Shown in pieces: positions 57,125-64,000 of a stretch of 64,000 bases of DNA. The number at the start of each line of letters is the position of its first letter. Positions within the stretch are counted from its first letter, which is position 1. The translations under genes and the position numbers were made by a program. The notes under the pieces are model-generated. The model saw nothing but the letters and a program-made list of their open reading frames with translations. It made no database searches and was not told where the DNA came from. Origin of the DNA: Planctomycetota bacterium (GTDB lineage: Bacteria > Planctomycetota > PLA2 > JAEUHO01); assembly GCA_029213105.1 (NCBI GenBank), contig JARGNS010000001.1, positions 1-64,000 on the forward strand. The letters are read 5' to 3'.

Positions 57125-57813
57125 CGCGTCTCCTCGAACAGCGCCGCGGTGTGCGGGAACTGCTCTGTGATGATGGTGTAGACAGCCTCGGCGTACTGTC
57201 GAATCTCCCACTGGGCGTGGGGGTCGAGGCGGAGGGTCAGGAAGCCCAGCCAGTTGCGCAGGTTCGCGGTCGCCCGCATCTGCGTGTAGCGGGAGACGGG
57301 CAGGGCCAGCCGCGCCAACTCCTTGGGTACGCCGGACTCGATCGCCTCCAGGTAGGTCTTCGCAGTTGACGCCTGGTCGCACTCCAAGCGCCAGACGAAG
57401 TCGTAGGTGGAGCCCTCGGTCAGTGCCCGTGCTCCCCGCTTCGCCCCCGCCTGCTTGTTCGCACCGCCGTCGGCCATCACGCGGTCGACGGTCGGGACGT
57501 AGAACTCGAGGGGGACCTCACCGTAGCGCGCGCTCATCTCGTTGTACGACTGCGTCCGATGCCGGTGCCACTGCCTGAAGACGAAGACCGGGGCCTTCAC
57601 TTCGAGCGTCATGCCGGCGAACTCGAAGGGGGTCGAGTGCTTGTTGACGTAGAGGTACCGCAGCAGGCGCTTGTCGCGCTCCCAGCCACGGAACGAGCCC
57701 TGCGTGGACTGGCGCGCCGCTTCGATGATGCCCGCTTCCGGCACCCCCGCGTCACCGCTCCCGTGGGTCTCAACCAGGCGGACGAAGCCGCGGTCAAGGA
57801 CGTCGATCTTCAT
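57121..57813 (-). CDS. thyX: Flavin-dependent thymidylate synthase
   Basis: 230 residues from the ATG at 57813 (GGAG upstream). Carries the ThyX signature RHRTQSYNEMSARY at residues 84-97 plus YTQMRATANLRNWLGFL and a terminal helix, as in the homotetrameric FAD enzyme that makes dTMP from dUMP with methylene-tetrahydrofolate and NAD(P)H. Full length. Supplies thymidylate for phage DNA synthesis. Overlaps the NrdR-like gene upstream by 20 bases and the zinc protein gene downstream by four. Confidence 0.95.
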   Translation of the reverse strand: MKIDVLDRGFVRLVETHGSGDAGVPEAGIIEAARQSTQGSFRGWERDKRLLRYLYVNKHSTPFEFAGMTLEVKAPVFVFRQWHRHRTQSYNEMSARYGEVPLEFYVPTVDRVMADGGANKQAGAKRGARALTEGSTYDFVWRLECDQASTAKTYLEAIESGVPKELARLALPVSRYTQMRATANLRNWLGFLTLRLDPHAQWEIRQYAEAVYTIITEQFPHTAALFEETR

Positions 57814-58219
57814 CGTGACTCCAGAACATGTAGAGGTTTGTGACCCGCTCGAGGCCTTCGACGGTACCGCCCCACCCGACCGCTCGAGCAACCTCAGCCG
57901 CGGGCCGTCCGCAGATGCGGTGCAGCACAGTCGCTGTCACGTCCGTACTGCGCTGACGGAGCCGGGGGCTGGCCGAGATGTCGGGCTCGATGCCGCGCAG
58001 CAGGTGGGGGAGGTCGTCTTCGACGAGTTCGATCGTCTTGGCGGAGTGGTCGCAAGCTCGGCACTCGCGGAGCCGGGCGTAGCCGGCGGACTCTGGGTGC
58101 TCCTTCGTGACGATGTCGGCCCACAGGATGAGCGGCTTGCAGGTCGACCACTCATCGAGGTTGTCCTTGTCTCGGCCCTTCTTCTGGTAGAACCGCTCGC
58201 CACACTTTGGGCACTTCAC
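57794..58219 (-). CDS. NrdR-like zinc-ribbon protein
   Basis: 141 residues from the GTG at 58219 (GTGA overlap with the upstream stop). N-terminus KCPKCGERFYQ and, after an insertion, LRECRACDHSAKTIELVED, resembling the NrdR zinc ribbon pattern of CPxC, then RRREC-x2-C and a TxE strand. NrdR represses ribonucleotide reductase genes, but no ATP-cone domain is apparent here; the C-terminal half is unassigned and ends in FWSHDEDRRP. Next to thyX, so control of nucleotide supply is a reasonable guess only. Confidence 0.5.
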   Translation of the reverse strand: MKCPKCGERFYQKKGRDKDNLDEWSTCKPLILWADIVTKEHPESAGYARLRECRACDHSAKTIELVEDDLPHLLRGIEPDISASPRLRQRSTDVTATVLHRICGRPAAEVARAVGWGGTVEGLERVTNLYMFWSHDEDRRP

Positions 58220-58674
58220 GGCGCACCGCCGTCGACGACGGCACGCGCCGCGTAAAAGGCGGCGTCCACCTCCCTGACAAAGGCCTTGAAGGAGGTGAGA
58301 GCGTCGCAGTTGTCGCACTGCCCGCCCGGACGGTGCCAAGACCGCTCGTCGTTGAAGTAGTCGAAGTCCTCAGGCAGCGACTGCAGCACCATCAGCGCGG
58401 CGCGTCCAGTATCTGATAACCAAGCGCCTCGCGGCGAGGTACCGTACTCGAGAAGATCGTTGCTGACCAACAACCCCCGCAAGAGGTCGGCGGCACCGTC
58501 GTCGTACTTGGCCCAGAACTCCAAACCCCTCTCCTCGAAGTAGGGCGTGGCTTCGAGGGCCTCTCGGACCCACTCGTACGCGCGCCCGTCGTACACCACA
58601 AGACTATCGTCGAGGCAACAGCCCGACAGGTAGACGAAGAGGCCGCGGGTGACCTCTGGAGTACATCTGGTCAT
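58216..58674 (-). CDS. Hypothetical protein (152 aa)
   Basis: 152 residues, ATG overlapping the methyltransferase stop (ATGA). N-terminal YLSGCCLDDSLVVYDG, a helical acidic middle and a QCDNCDALTSFKAFVREVD region with a Cys pair. Looks like a small soluble protein; no family recognised. Coupled to neighbours at both ends. Confidence 0.6.
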   Translation of the reverse strand: MTRCTPEVTRGLFVYLSGCCLDDSLVVYDGRAYEWVREALEATPYFEERGLEFWAKYDDGAADLLRGLLVSNDLLEYGTSPRGAWLSDTGRAALMVLQSLPEDFDYFNDERSWHRPGGQCDNCDALTSFKAFVREVDAAFYAARAVVDGGAP

Positions 58675-59270
58675 GGCGTCTCCGGGTGGACTCGACCATC
58701 GGGCATGATCCAGCGAATGGACGGCGCTCCGACGTGACCGTGGCGCCAGACGAAGAAGCCGTAGTCGGCCGCGTCCGTCCCGCCGCCGGTGAACGACGGT
58801 CGACGGCAGAGCACGTAGACCTCGGAGAGCGGGGTCTCAGACCAGAACTTCGCCCTGCGCATGGTTGCGAGGAAGCTCAGTCGCAGGATGAAGCCCACCA
58901 CCGGGGCCATCTCAAGCGACTGACGTACCTGCACCTCCGCCGCGTAGAACGGCGGGTTGCCGACCACAGCGGTCACGCTGGGGTAGTCGTTCTCGACGAG
59001 GTGTGCGACCTCCTCGAACTTGCCGAGGTAGAACTCGTCGACGATGTCCTTACCGTCAGCCTCGGGGTCGAGGTCGACGCCGACCACGGTGGCCTTGCCT
59101 TTCGTGTGCTTGTAGACGGCGTTGACGAAGGCGCCGCCGCCTACGCTCGGCTCGACCACGGTGTGAAGCTCCTCTCGGTCGAGGAGGCCCACGAGCTGGT
59201 TGGCGAGGTAGTCGGGGGTGTAGTAACGGTCGAGCTTGTCACGCTCGCCGCCGCGGTTGGTTGCACTCAC
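58671..59270 (-). CDS. Adenine-type DNA methyltransferase
   Basis: 199 residues, GTG start (GTGA overlap). SAM-binding motif I VVEPSVGGGAFVN (residues 38-50), an acidic strand end VVGVDLDPE, and catalytic motif IV VVGNPPF (N105-P-P-F108), the N6-adenine type. The target-recognition domain is short (about 115-199), so specificity is unclear. Usual roles in phages are protection from host restriction or timing signals. Lies between a hypothetical gene and the small membrane protein gene. Confidence 0.75.
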   Translation of the reverse strand: MSATNRGGERDKLDRYYTPDYLANQLVGLLDREELHTVVEPSVGGGAFVNAVYKHTKGKATVVGVDLDPEADGKDIVDEFYLGKFEEVAHLVENDYPSVTAVVGNPPFYAAEVQVRQSLEMAPVVGFILRLSFLATMRRAKFWSETPLSEVYVLCRRPSFTGGGTDAADYGFFVWRHGHVGAPSIRWIMPDGRVHPETP

Positions 59271-59461
59271 ACTTGCTCCATGAGTCTCATGAGAAGGGCG
59301 ATGAAGGCGAGCAGCGCCGCCACATCGAGGCTGTTCAGCAGAACCCTAAGCCACTGGCGAGGAGTTCGCTTCTTGGGGATCGTCGGTGATCGGTAGTAGA
59401 GGTAGTGCGGGACTACCTTGATCACAGGCGCGACTTCCTCGGTCGAGTCGTCATGGGTCAT
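59267..59461 (-). CDS. Small C-tail-anchored membrane protein
   Basis: 64 residues from the ATG at 59461 (a GTG at 59479 would add six, but GGAG directly abuts it). Polar N-terminus with RSPTIPKKRTPRQWLRV, then one hydrophobic segment (about 42-61, LNSLDVAALLAFIALLMRLM). Start lies seven bases after the helicase stop. Function unknown. Confidence 0.5.
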   Translation of the reverse strand: MTHDDSTEEVAPVIKVVPHYLYYRSPTIPKKRTPRQWLRVLLNSLDVAALLAFIALLMRLMEQV

Positions 59462-59468
59462 TCGCTGG

Positions 59469-62255
59469 TCACTCGTCACCTCCGAAGAGCGACGCCAAGA
59501 TTGACGCGCTCATTGCTTGTTTATCGTCCGTACCAAGTAGCTTTTCGCCCATGCCTTGGTACTGCTCGGCTTCCAGGAAGTCTCGGATCGGGATCATCTT
59601 GTCGGCGAGGATCCCAGCGATCTTCTCGTCGTAGGTGTGCTTGGCGAGGACCACCTTCAGGAGGGTCGGAGACCCACCGATGCGGTCGAAGCGCCCCTTC
59701 CACTGCTCGAAGTCACCGGGCCGCCAAGGCAGCATGGCGAAGAAGGCGAGGCTCGCGGTCTGGAGACCGTCCACCGACTCGCCGAAGGCCTGCCCCGTCC
59801 CGATGAGGATGCAGGGTCCGTCCGACTTGCGGAAGTCGGAGACCATGTCCTCACGCTCCCGCTCGTCGGTGCCTCCGTGACCCCACCATAGGTCGGGCAT
59901 CCGGCCCCCGTAGAGGTTCTTCTTGACGTCCTTGACCAGCGCCTTGCGGACGAGGTCTGCCCAGTCCTCGCAGTCCTTACGGCGGGCGGTGAACAAGACG
60001 ACCTTGCCGCCGCCGCGGAGACCCTCAACGACCTCCTCGAGGATGTACCGGCGCTTGACAGACGCGGCCGCCATGAGGTTGGCCTCGATCGCCCGCTCCT
60101 TGTCGAAGTCGGTGCCGGTCGAGACCGCCTGCTTCTCAGCCGCGGCGATGATGCGCTTGAAGGCGCCGGGTCGGTTCTGGTCGGACTTGTCGAGCCACAC
60201 GACCTGAACGCGGGTCGGCGGCAACTGGCCGTGCGACTCGGTGTGGGTGACCTCCTGCAGCATGTAGGAGGCGCGGGCCTTCAACTCGTCGAGGTTGCTG
60301 CTGCCCTTGTCGTTGAGTCCGCCGAACTCACCCGGCGTCGCCCCGCAGTACCGGAGCGCGAAGCTCCGGAAGCCCATCGAGAACGACCCCGGCGCCAGTA
60401 GGTCGAGCTGGCTCCACAGGCGCCGCGGGCGCCCGTCGTCCAGCGGGGTCGCCGTCAGACCGATGCGGAGCTTCAGGCTCGGCATGCGGCTGACCTCCAT
60501 CGCTGCCACCGCCCGGGTCTCCCGGGTGTCCGTCGACGTCCGTCTCTTCTGGAAAGATACGGAGCCATCCCCCTCGTTGATCGGCTTCCAACGCTTCGCC
60601 TGTCCCAGATTGTGTGTCTCGTCGATGATGAGCACCGACGCGCTGAGGTCCATGATCTGCTGGAGGTAGTCCGCCACCAACTGCATGCCGAATACCACGA
60701 ACGGTCGGCGGCCCGCCAGGTTGCACTCGAGCAGGTACTCGTCGAGCGTCTGGTCTCCCTTCCGCATCTGCCCCTGAGGGATGACGCGGTAGGGGACGAT
60801 GTTCGTGTACTCCTGGACTTGGTCCCACCAGACGCGGCGCGCCTTGGCGGGTGCAACGACGCAGACCGAGCCGCCCCGCGTGAGCGAGGCGAGCATCGAC
60901 GAGAGCGTCTTGCCGCTGTTGTGGACTACGAAACCTTCGGCGACGTAGTGGTAGTGCGGCCCAGCCATCGAGATGTCGTAGGTGTCCTCCTCTCCGTACT
61001 CCTCGATCTTCTTGATCTCCTCCCACTTCACGCCGAAGAGTACATCCTTCGCACACGCCTCGTCACCGTGTCGCTTCGCGTGATCCCAGTGAGTGAGGAC
61101 TTCGAGGTTGTCGGGGTGGTTGTTTTTCGAGTCGTGGTCGACGTGATGAACAGCGAACACTTTTGGGTCGATGAAGGTCAGTCCTTCGTGACAACCAGAC
61201 CGGACTTTCTTAACGAACGCCTCGACGTCCATGCCTGAGGCCCGCGCTTCCGCCACCAGTCGATGCTGCGGCACTCTGCAGACAGTCGCAACGTGAGGGT
61301 ACTTCTCCCCGCTGCGCCTCGTCAACGTGCGCTTCCTCTCGTACGTCGAAGCGTACGGGTGGTTTCGCACCCCGCGCTGCCGGTAACGTGTCCTACGCCC
61401 GCGGCCCCGCTTGCGATCGTTGTTACGCACCTGGACGACGTCACCAACCCTCAGGTCTCTGAGTTCGCGGAACCCTTCCGGAGTCATGAACTTGTGGTCG
61501 AGCGTGGCTCTGATCGAGAACTCACCAGCCTCCACCGTCCACGTGACCTTCTTACCCGTAGGGAAGGCGTCCACTACGCGGTTGAGGCGGATGCGCTCGT
61601 CGATCACAGACTGAGCGTCTGTCGGAATGTCGAGGATCCACTTCCTGCCGCGACCCGCGTCGGTCGCGAACCCACCCCGCAACGCCGAGGCGAGACCCTT
61701 GATGGTCACTTCAGTGCCCTTCCCGGCGCGGTTGATCTTCACTCGCGTTTCGCCGGACACGCATCCGGCGGGCATGCAGTAGAACGCCCACGGCCTGGTG
61801 GCCGCCCAGTATACCGCGCGAGCTTGGTAGTCGGTGACGAGGTCGAGGACGAACGGCTTGACCTCCCGCCGTTCGATCATCCCCTCGATGAGGGAGCGGC
61901 CGTAGACCGCCATGGTCTCGAGCATCTCGGGGTCGGTCGGCCACGCGAAGATGTCGTCGACGTTGACGGCTTCGACCACGCGGAAGTCGAGCCCCGCCTC
62001 AGCGAGGTGGTACTCGAACAGCCACGCGCAGTTGAGCGGCACGAAGCATCGGTAGTAGTCGAAGCTCTCGATGTCGACTTCGCCCGCCTCGCGGACCTTC
62101 TTGATGCGGTTCCACGTGCGGCTACCGTTGTGGTGACCGTACGCGAGGATGCCGGGGAGGCGGGCCTCCTCGTTCATCAGGAAGTTCGCGGCGCCGACAC
62201 CGTCCGGCTGGACGACGTAGACGTACTGCGGTTGGTCCTTGAGGGGGCTGAACAT
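59469..62255 (-). CDS. SF2 (SNF2-like) helicase precursor containing an intein
   Basis: 928 residues from the ATG at 62255 (TGATG overlap, GGAG six bases upstream). Residues 1-164 and 447-928 form the helicase; the intein (165-446) splits Walker A, so splicing joins MPAG to SGKTLSS. Other motifs: LIIDETHN (DExH-type), LRIGLTATPLDD (motif III), and QWKGRFDRIGG (motif VI, SNF2 style). Spliced length is 646 residues. A DNA translocase for replication or recombination of phage DNA, dead until splicing restores the P-loop. Next genes: methyltransferase block downstream, oxygenase-like gene upstream. Confidence 0.85.
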   Translation of the reverse strand: MFSPLKDQPQYVYVVQPDGVGAANFLMNEEARLPGILAYGHHNGSRTWNRIKKVREAGEVDIESFDYYRCFVPLNCAWLFEYHLAEAGLDFRVVEAVNVDDIFAWPTDPEMLETMAVYGRSLIEGMIERREVKPFVLDLVTDYQARAVYWAATRPWAFYCMPAGCVSGETRVKINRAGKGTEVTIKGLASALRGGFATDAGRGRKWILDIPTDAQSVIDERIRLNRVVDAFPTGKKVTWTVEAGEFSIRATLDHKFMTPEGFRELRDLRVGDVVQVRNNDRKRGRGRRTRYRQRGVRNHPYASTYERKRTLTRRSGEKYPHVATVCRVPQHRLVAEARASGMDVEAFVKKVRSGCHEGLTFIDPKVFAVHHVDHDSKNNHPDNLEVLTHWDHAKRHGDEACAKDVLFGVKWEEIKKIEEYGEEDTYDISMAGPHYHYVAEGFVVHNSGKTLSSMLASLTRGGSVCVVAPAKARRVWWDQVQEYTNIVPYRVIPQGQMRKGDQTLDEYLLECNLAGRRPFVVFGMQLVADYLQQIMDLSASVLIIDETHNLGQAKRWKPINEGDGSVSFQKRRTSTDTRETRAVAAMEVSRMPSLKLRIGLTATPLDDGRPRRLWSQLDLLAPGSFSMGFRSFALRYCGATPGEFGGLNDKGSSNLDELKARASYMLQEVTHTESHGQLPPTRVQVVWLDKSDQNRPGAFKRIIAAAEKQAVSTGTDFDKERAIEANLMAAASVKRRYILEEVVEGLRGGGKVVLFTARRKDCEDWADLVRKALVKDVKKNLYGGRMPDLWWGHGGTDEREREDMVSDFRKSDGPCILIGTGQAFGESVDGLQTASLAFFAMLPWRPGDFEQWKGRFDRIGGSPTLLKVVLAKHTYDEKIAGILADKMIPIRDFLEAEQYQGMGEKLLGTDDKQAMSASILASLFGGDE
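60918..61763 (-). mobile_element. Intein with HNH homing endonuclease domain in helicase Walker A
   Basis: 282 residues, starting at Cys (codon at 61763-61761) and ending His-Asn (codon at 60920-60918), with Ser as the +1 extein residue. Blocks: N-terminal CVSGETRVKI; block B RATLDHKFMT with T87-L-D-H90; LRVGDVVQV; C-terminal YHYVAEGFVVHN. The central part (about 195-235) has VFAVHHVDHDSKNNHPDNLE, then HWDHAKRH, an HNH nuclease. Class 1 splicing residues are all present, so it should be active in splicing and possibly in homing. Confidence 0.9.
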
Positions 62256-62701
62256 CACATGCTCCATTCGAGGTGGTTTCTCGGCTTCAGCAGGCAGTCG
62301 CTCACGCGGATCAGCATCCGCTCGCAAGCGGTCGTGGCGGGGCGCGCCCGGTGGAGGTACGTGCCGGAGTACTCCCAGACGTACCCCTCTTCGAGCACCG
62401 CACCCCCGTCACCCTCGGTCGGAGTGCCTCCGAAGGTCAGCAGCCGGTGGGTCTCCCAAGCAGCCTCCTCTCCGTCAGCGTGCCAGCGGCAGTGGCCGAA
62501 GGACTCTCCGGCCGCAAGCGGCTGGCACCAGTAGGTGACGGTCGGTCGCTCGAGACCCTTCGCCATCATCTCGACCACTTCCATGACCGCGGGGTCGAGG
62601 TAGTGCCCGGCGAAGGTGAGGGTGCTGTACTTGAACTTCGCGAAGCGCCAGGCGCCCGGGTCGATGAAGACCCGGGCGCCGCGCCGCGCCTCAGTACCCA
62701 T
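62255..62701 (-). CDS. 2OG-Fe(II) oxygenase-like protein
   Basis: 148 residues. The metal and co-substrate pattern of small 2-oxoglutarate oxygenases is visible: RWHADGEE gives H-x-D, SGTYLHRARPA gives the distal His, and ERMLIRVSD gives the Arg that binds 2OG; between them lies HRLLTFGGTPTEGDGGAVLE as a jelly-roll strand. Substrate unknown; in phages relatives hydroxylate bases or proteins. Start ATG at 62701 overlaps the upstream gene by 11 bases and has no strong ribosome site. A 12-bp hairpin lies over codons 8-17. Confidence 0.55.
   Translation of the reverse strand: MGTEARRGARVFIDPGAWRFAKFKYSTLTFAGHYLDPAVMEVVEMMAKGLERPTVTYWCQPLAAGESFGHCRWHADGEEAAWETHRLLTFGGTPTEGDGGAVLEEGYVWEYSGTYLHRARPATTACERMLIRVSDCLLKPRNHLEWSM
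62651..62680 (-). promoter_or_regulatory. Perfect 12-bp hairpin inside the start of the oxygenase-like gene
   Basis: GGCGCCCGGGTC and its complement GACCCGGGCGCC flank a six-base loop. It is too stable to be ignored in the mRNA of the gene starting at 62701; no T run follows in either direction, so it is more likely a translation or RNA-stability element than a terminator. Confidence 0.5.
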
Positions 62702-63218
62702 ATTCGACGAACTCGGACTTGATCACGACCTTGCCGTCGATGACCCGGATGGTCCCCTCGGTGTTCGTCTCGGTCACGAACTCGATGCCCGCCGTGATGA
62801 AGGCGAGGAACCCGTGGAAGGGCTCATCGTAGAGCGCCTTGCGCGCAGCCGCCTGCTCGGGGCTACCGTAATCGAGAGCGGAATACGCACGGTACTTCGC
62901 GACGAACTCCTTGGACACGCCCTTCTCAAGCGCGTCTTCGAGTCCCGCGTCGTCGTACCGGAGGTCCCACACCTCCATGTGCGAGACGCAGCCGTCCTCG
63001 TCGATGAACACGTAGTAGTCGTCGTTGAAGCCCGCGATGCCAGCGTACATCTGCGAGTGCGTGCAGGGATCGCCGTCGTTGAAGCCGGGCGTGTAGCCGC
63101 AGAAGACGATCGTCGGCAGGTCGACCAACTCGCTCAGGCGAATGAGGTCCCGCTTCCACTGCGCCCCGAGGTCCATGTCGTTCCAGAACTTGCAGATCTT
63201 GGTTGCTTCGTCACTCAT
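62691..63218 (-). CDS. Hypothetical protein (175 aa)
   Basis: 175 residues from the ATG at 63218 (GGAG five bases upstream); an ATG one codon earlier overlaps the upstream stop. Aromatic-rich globular sequence with TIVFCGYTPGFNDGDPCTHS and DDYYVFIDEDGCVSHMEVWD. Features such as SALDYGSPEQAAARKALYD are not tied to a known family. Lies directly downstream of the primase gene. Confidence 0.6.
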   Translation of the reverse strand: MSDEATKICKFWNDMDLGAQWKRDLIRLSELVDLPTIVFCGYTPGFNDGDPCTHSQMYAGIAGFNDDYYVFIDEDGCVSHMEVWDLRYDDAGLEDALEKGVSKEFVAKYRAYSALDYGSPEQAAARKALYDEPFHGFLAFITAGIEFVTETNTEGTIRVIDGKVVIKSEFVEYGY

Positions 63219-64000
63219 CATTGCTCCAGCGCACCGTCAAGGTCGGTGCTTGTTTCGAACAGCGCCGCGACTGGACCCTTCCAGCCGCAGCTCTGCTTGT
63301 GGGTACACATGGCGTCCACGATCCAGTCTGGATCGAGCCACCACCAGACCGAGGCGCGTCGGCACCTCGGACACTCAACGAGTCTCACCTTCTCTTCGTC
63401 GACGACACCTCCGAGTTCGTGCCCCAAGAACTCCCGGCTGGCGGGGTCGAGGTGCAGGCCGCGGAGGTGGCTCATGTCCGGCAGGTCCGCCAGATTGATC
63501 GGCTCCCGCTTCGGTCGAGGCGGGAGGGGAGGCGCCAGAGGCATCACCTCGTCAGGGTCGAGTAGCGGTCCGCCGACCGCGCCGGCGTCGAACTTGGCTC
63601 GGTGCGCGGCATCCTCGAGGTCAACTGCAGGCCGCAGCCACGCTCGAGAGATGTCCTTACATGCCTTGTCGATGGCGCGGTCGCAGTGCCACTCAGCCCA
63701 GCGCCACAGCGTGGCGTACTCCTCAGGGGTCACGTCGCGGGACAGCGGCATGACGACCCGGAACTTGTGGTGGTCGGGTCGATGCGACCACGAGGTGTGC
63801 AGGACTCGGTACCAAGGGTCCCAAGTCTGCGTCGCCTCGTCGAGCGGAGTGCCGTCGTCGTAGTCGAGCACGAGGCACGAGGCACTGACGACGTTCCGCT
63901 TCGCCCTTCGAGTCGGGTTCAGGCGCACGGGCGACCACATGGGCATCGTCCGCTTGTCCCAGACCCGGTAGGCCTCGACGGGGGTGGTCAGCATCTCTAC
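63218..64000 (-). CDS. Primase-polymerase (PrimPol/AEP-like), cut by window edge
   Basis: At least 258 residues; the frame continues past the window edge and an ATG at 63994 is only a candidate start. Catalytic core: SCLVLDYDDGTPLDE gives the metal-binding D-x-D, then TSWSHRPDHHKFRVVMPLSRD (the second His-containing motif typical of phage primase-polymerases) and EYATLWRWAEWHCDRAID. The C-terminal part has a zinc-ribbon-like CPRC with a later C-x5-C. Presumably primes replication together with the DUF927-type helicase. Stop overlaps the next gene. Confidence 0.75.
   Translation of the reverse strand, partial: VEMLTTPVEAYRVWDKRTMPMWSPVRLNPTRRAKRNVVSASCLVLDYDDGTPLDEATQTWDPWYRVLHTSWSHRPDHHKFRVVMPLSRDVTPEEYATLWRWAEWHCDRAIDKACKDISRAWLRPAVDLEDAAHRAKFDAGAVGGPLLDPDEVMPLAPPLPPRPKREPINLADLPDMSHLRGLHLDPASREFLGHELGGVVDEEKVRLVECPRCRRASVWWWLDPDWIVDAMCTHKQSCGWKGPVAALFETSTDLDGALEQ

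Noticed and set aside
1..64000. Lysogeny or integration functions
   Set aside because: No integrase, excisionase, CI-type repressor or attachment-like repeat beside a tRNA was found; genes outside the window cannot be excluded.

Overview
The window is most of the genome of a high-GC, double-stranded DNA, tailed bacteriophage with a short-tailed (podovirus-like) architecture. It has a terminase large subunit, a portal, a scaffold, a major capsid protein, a tail adaptor/nozzle pair and a very large ejected-type protein, but no tape-measure, tail-tube or tail-sheath gene. There is no integrase, repressor or CRISPR array, so it reads as a lytic virus. The host cannot be fixed from the sequence. 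Strong GGAG-type ribosome sites, ATGA/TGATG gene overlaps and sigma70-like promoters say only that it is a bacterium. Both window edges cut genes, so more genome lies outside.

Layout. (1) 1-2001, plus strand: a compact run of small early-type genes including a DUF3310 protein, a cyclic-nucleotide sponge of the Acb2/Tad1 kind and a SLOG (YspA/cpYpsA-like) nucleotide-binding protein. (2) 2002-2736, minus: two paralogous 121-residue beta-rich virion-type proteins. (3) 2839-4335, plus: a metallophosphoesterase, then a promoter, a 21-codon leader ORF, a terminator and tRNA-Lys, -Asn and -Pro. (4) 4889-16994, minus: terminase, portal, scaffold, fibre-like proteins and a lysis cassette (amidase, holin-like and membrane proteins), read from about 17 kb leftwards. 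(5) 17103-42482, plus: decoration-type protein, major capsid, tail adaptor, nozzle, further structural genes, internal virion proteins and an 11.6-kb gene for a 3,884-residue polyvalent protein with a lysozyme, an ADP-ribosyltransferase-like and a zincin domain. (6) 42488-64000, minus: tRNA-Leu and the replication, recombination and nucleotide module. This holds a DUF927-type helicase, Rad50-like ATPase, HNH nuclease, family A DNA polymerase with an N-terminal uracil-DNA-glycosylase-like domain, MazG, SSB-like protein, Sak4-like ATPase, Cas4-like nuclease, RNA ligase, ThyX, NrdR-like zinc protein, DNA methyltransferase, SF2 helicase interrupted by an intein in its Walker A motif, 2OG-Fe(II) oxygenase-like protein and a primase-polymerase.

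How it fits together. The right-hand minus module replicates and recombines DNA and supplies thymidylate. The divergent pair of structural operons around 17 kb builds the particle. The internal proteins and the giant protein are probably delivered into the cell with the DNA. The left-hand small genes are likely early host-interaction functions. Transcription of many blocks appears to start at extended -10 promoters of the form TGNTANANT without a good -35, placed just upstream of genes. The points most worth a second look are the codon-atypical patch over DNA polymerase motif B beside a free HNH gene, the codon-usage island carrying the ADP-ribosyltransferase-like domain inside the giant gene, the Walker A intein, and the Acb2-SLOG early operon.
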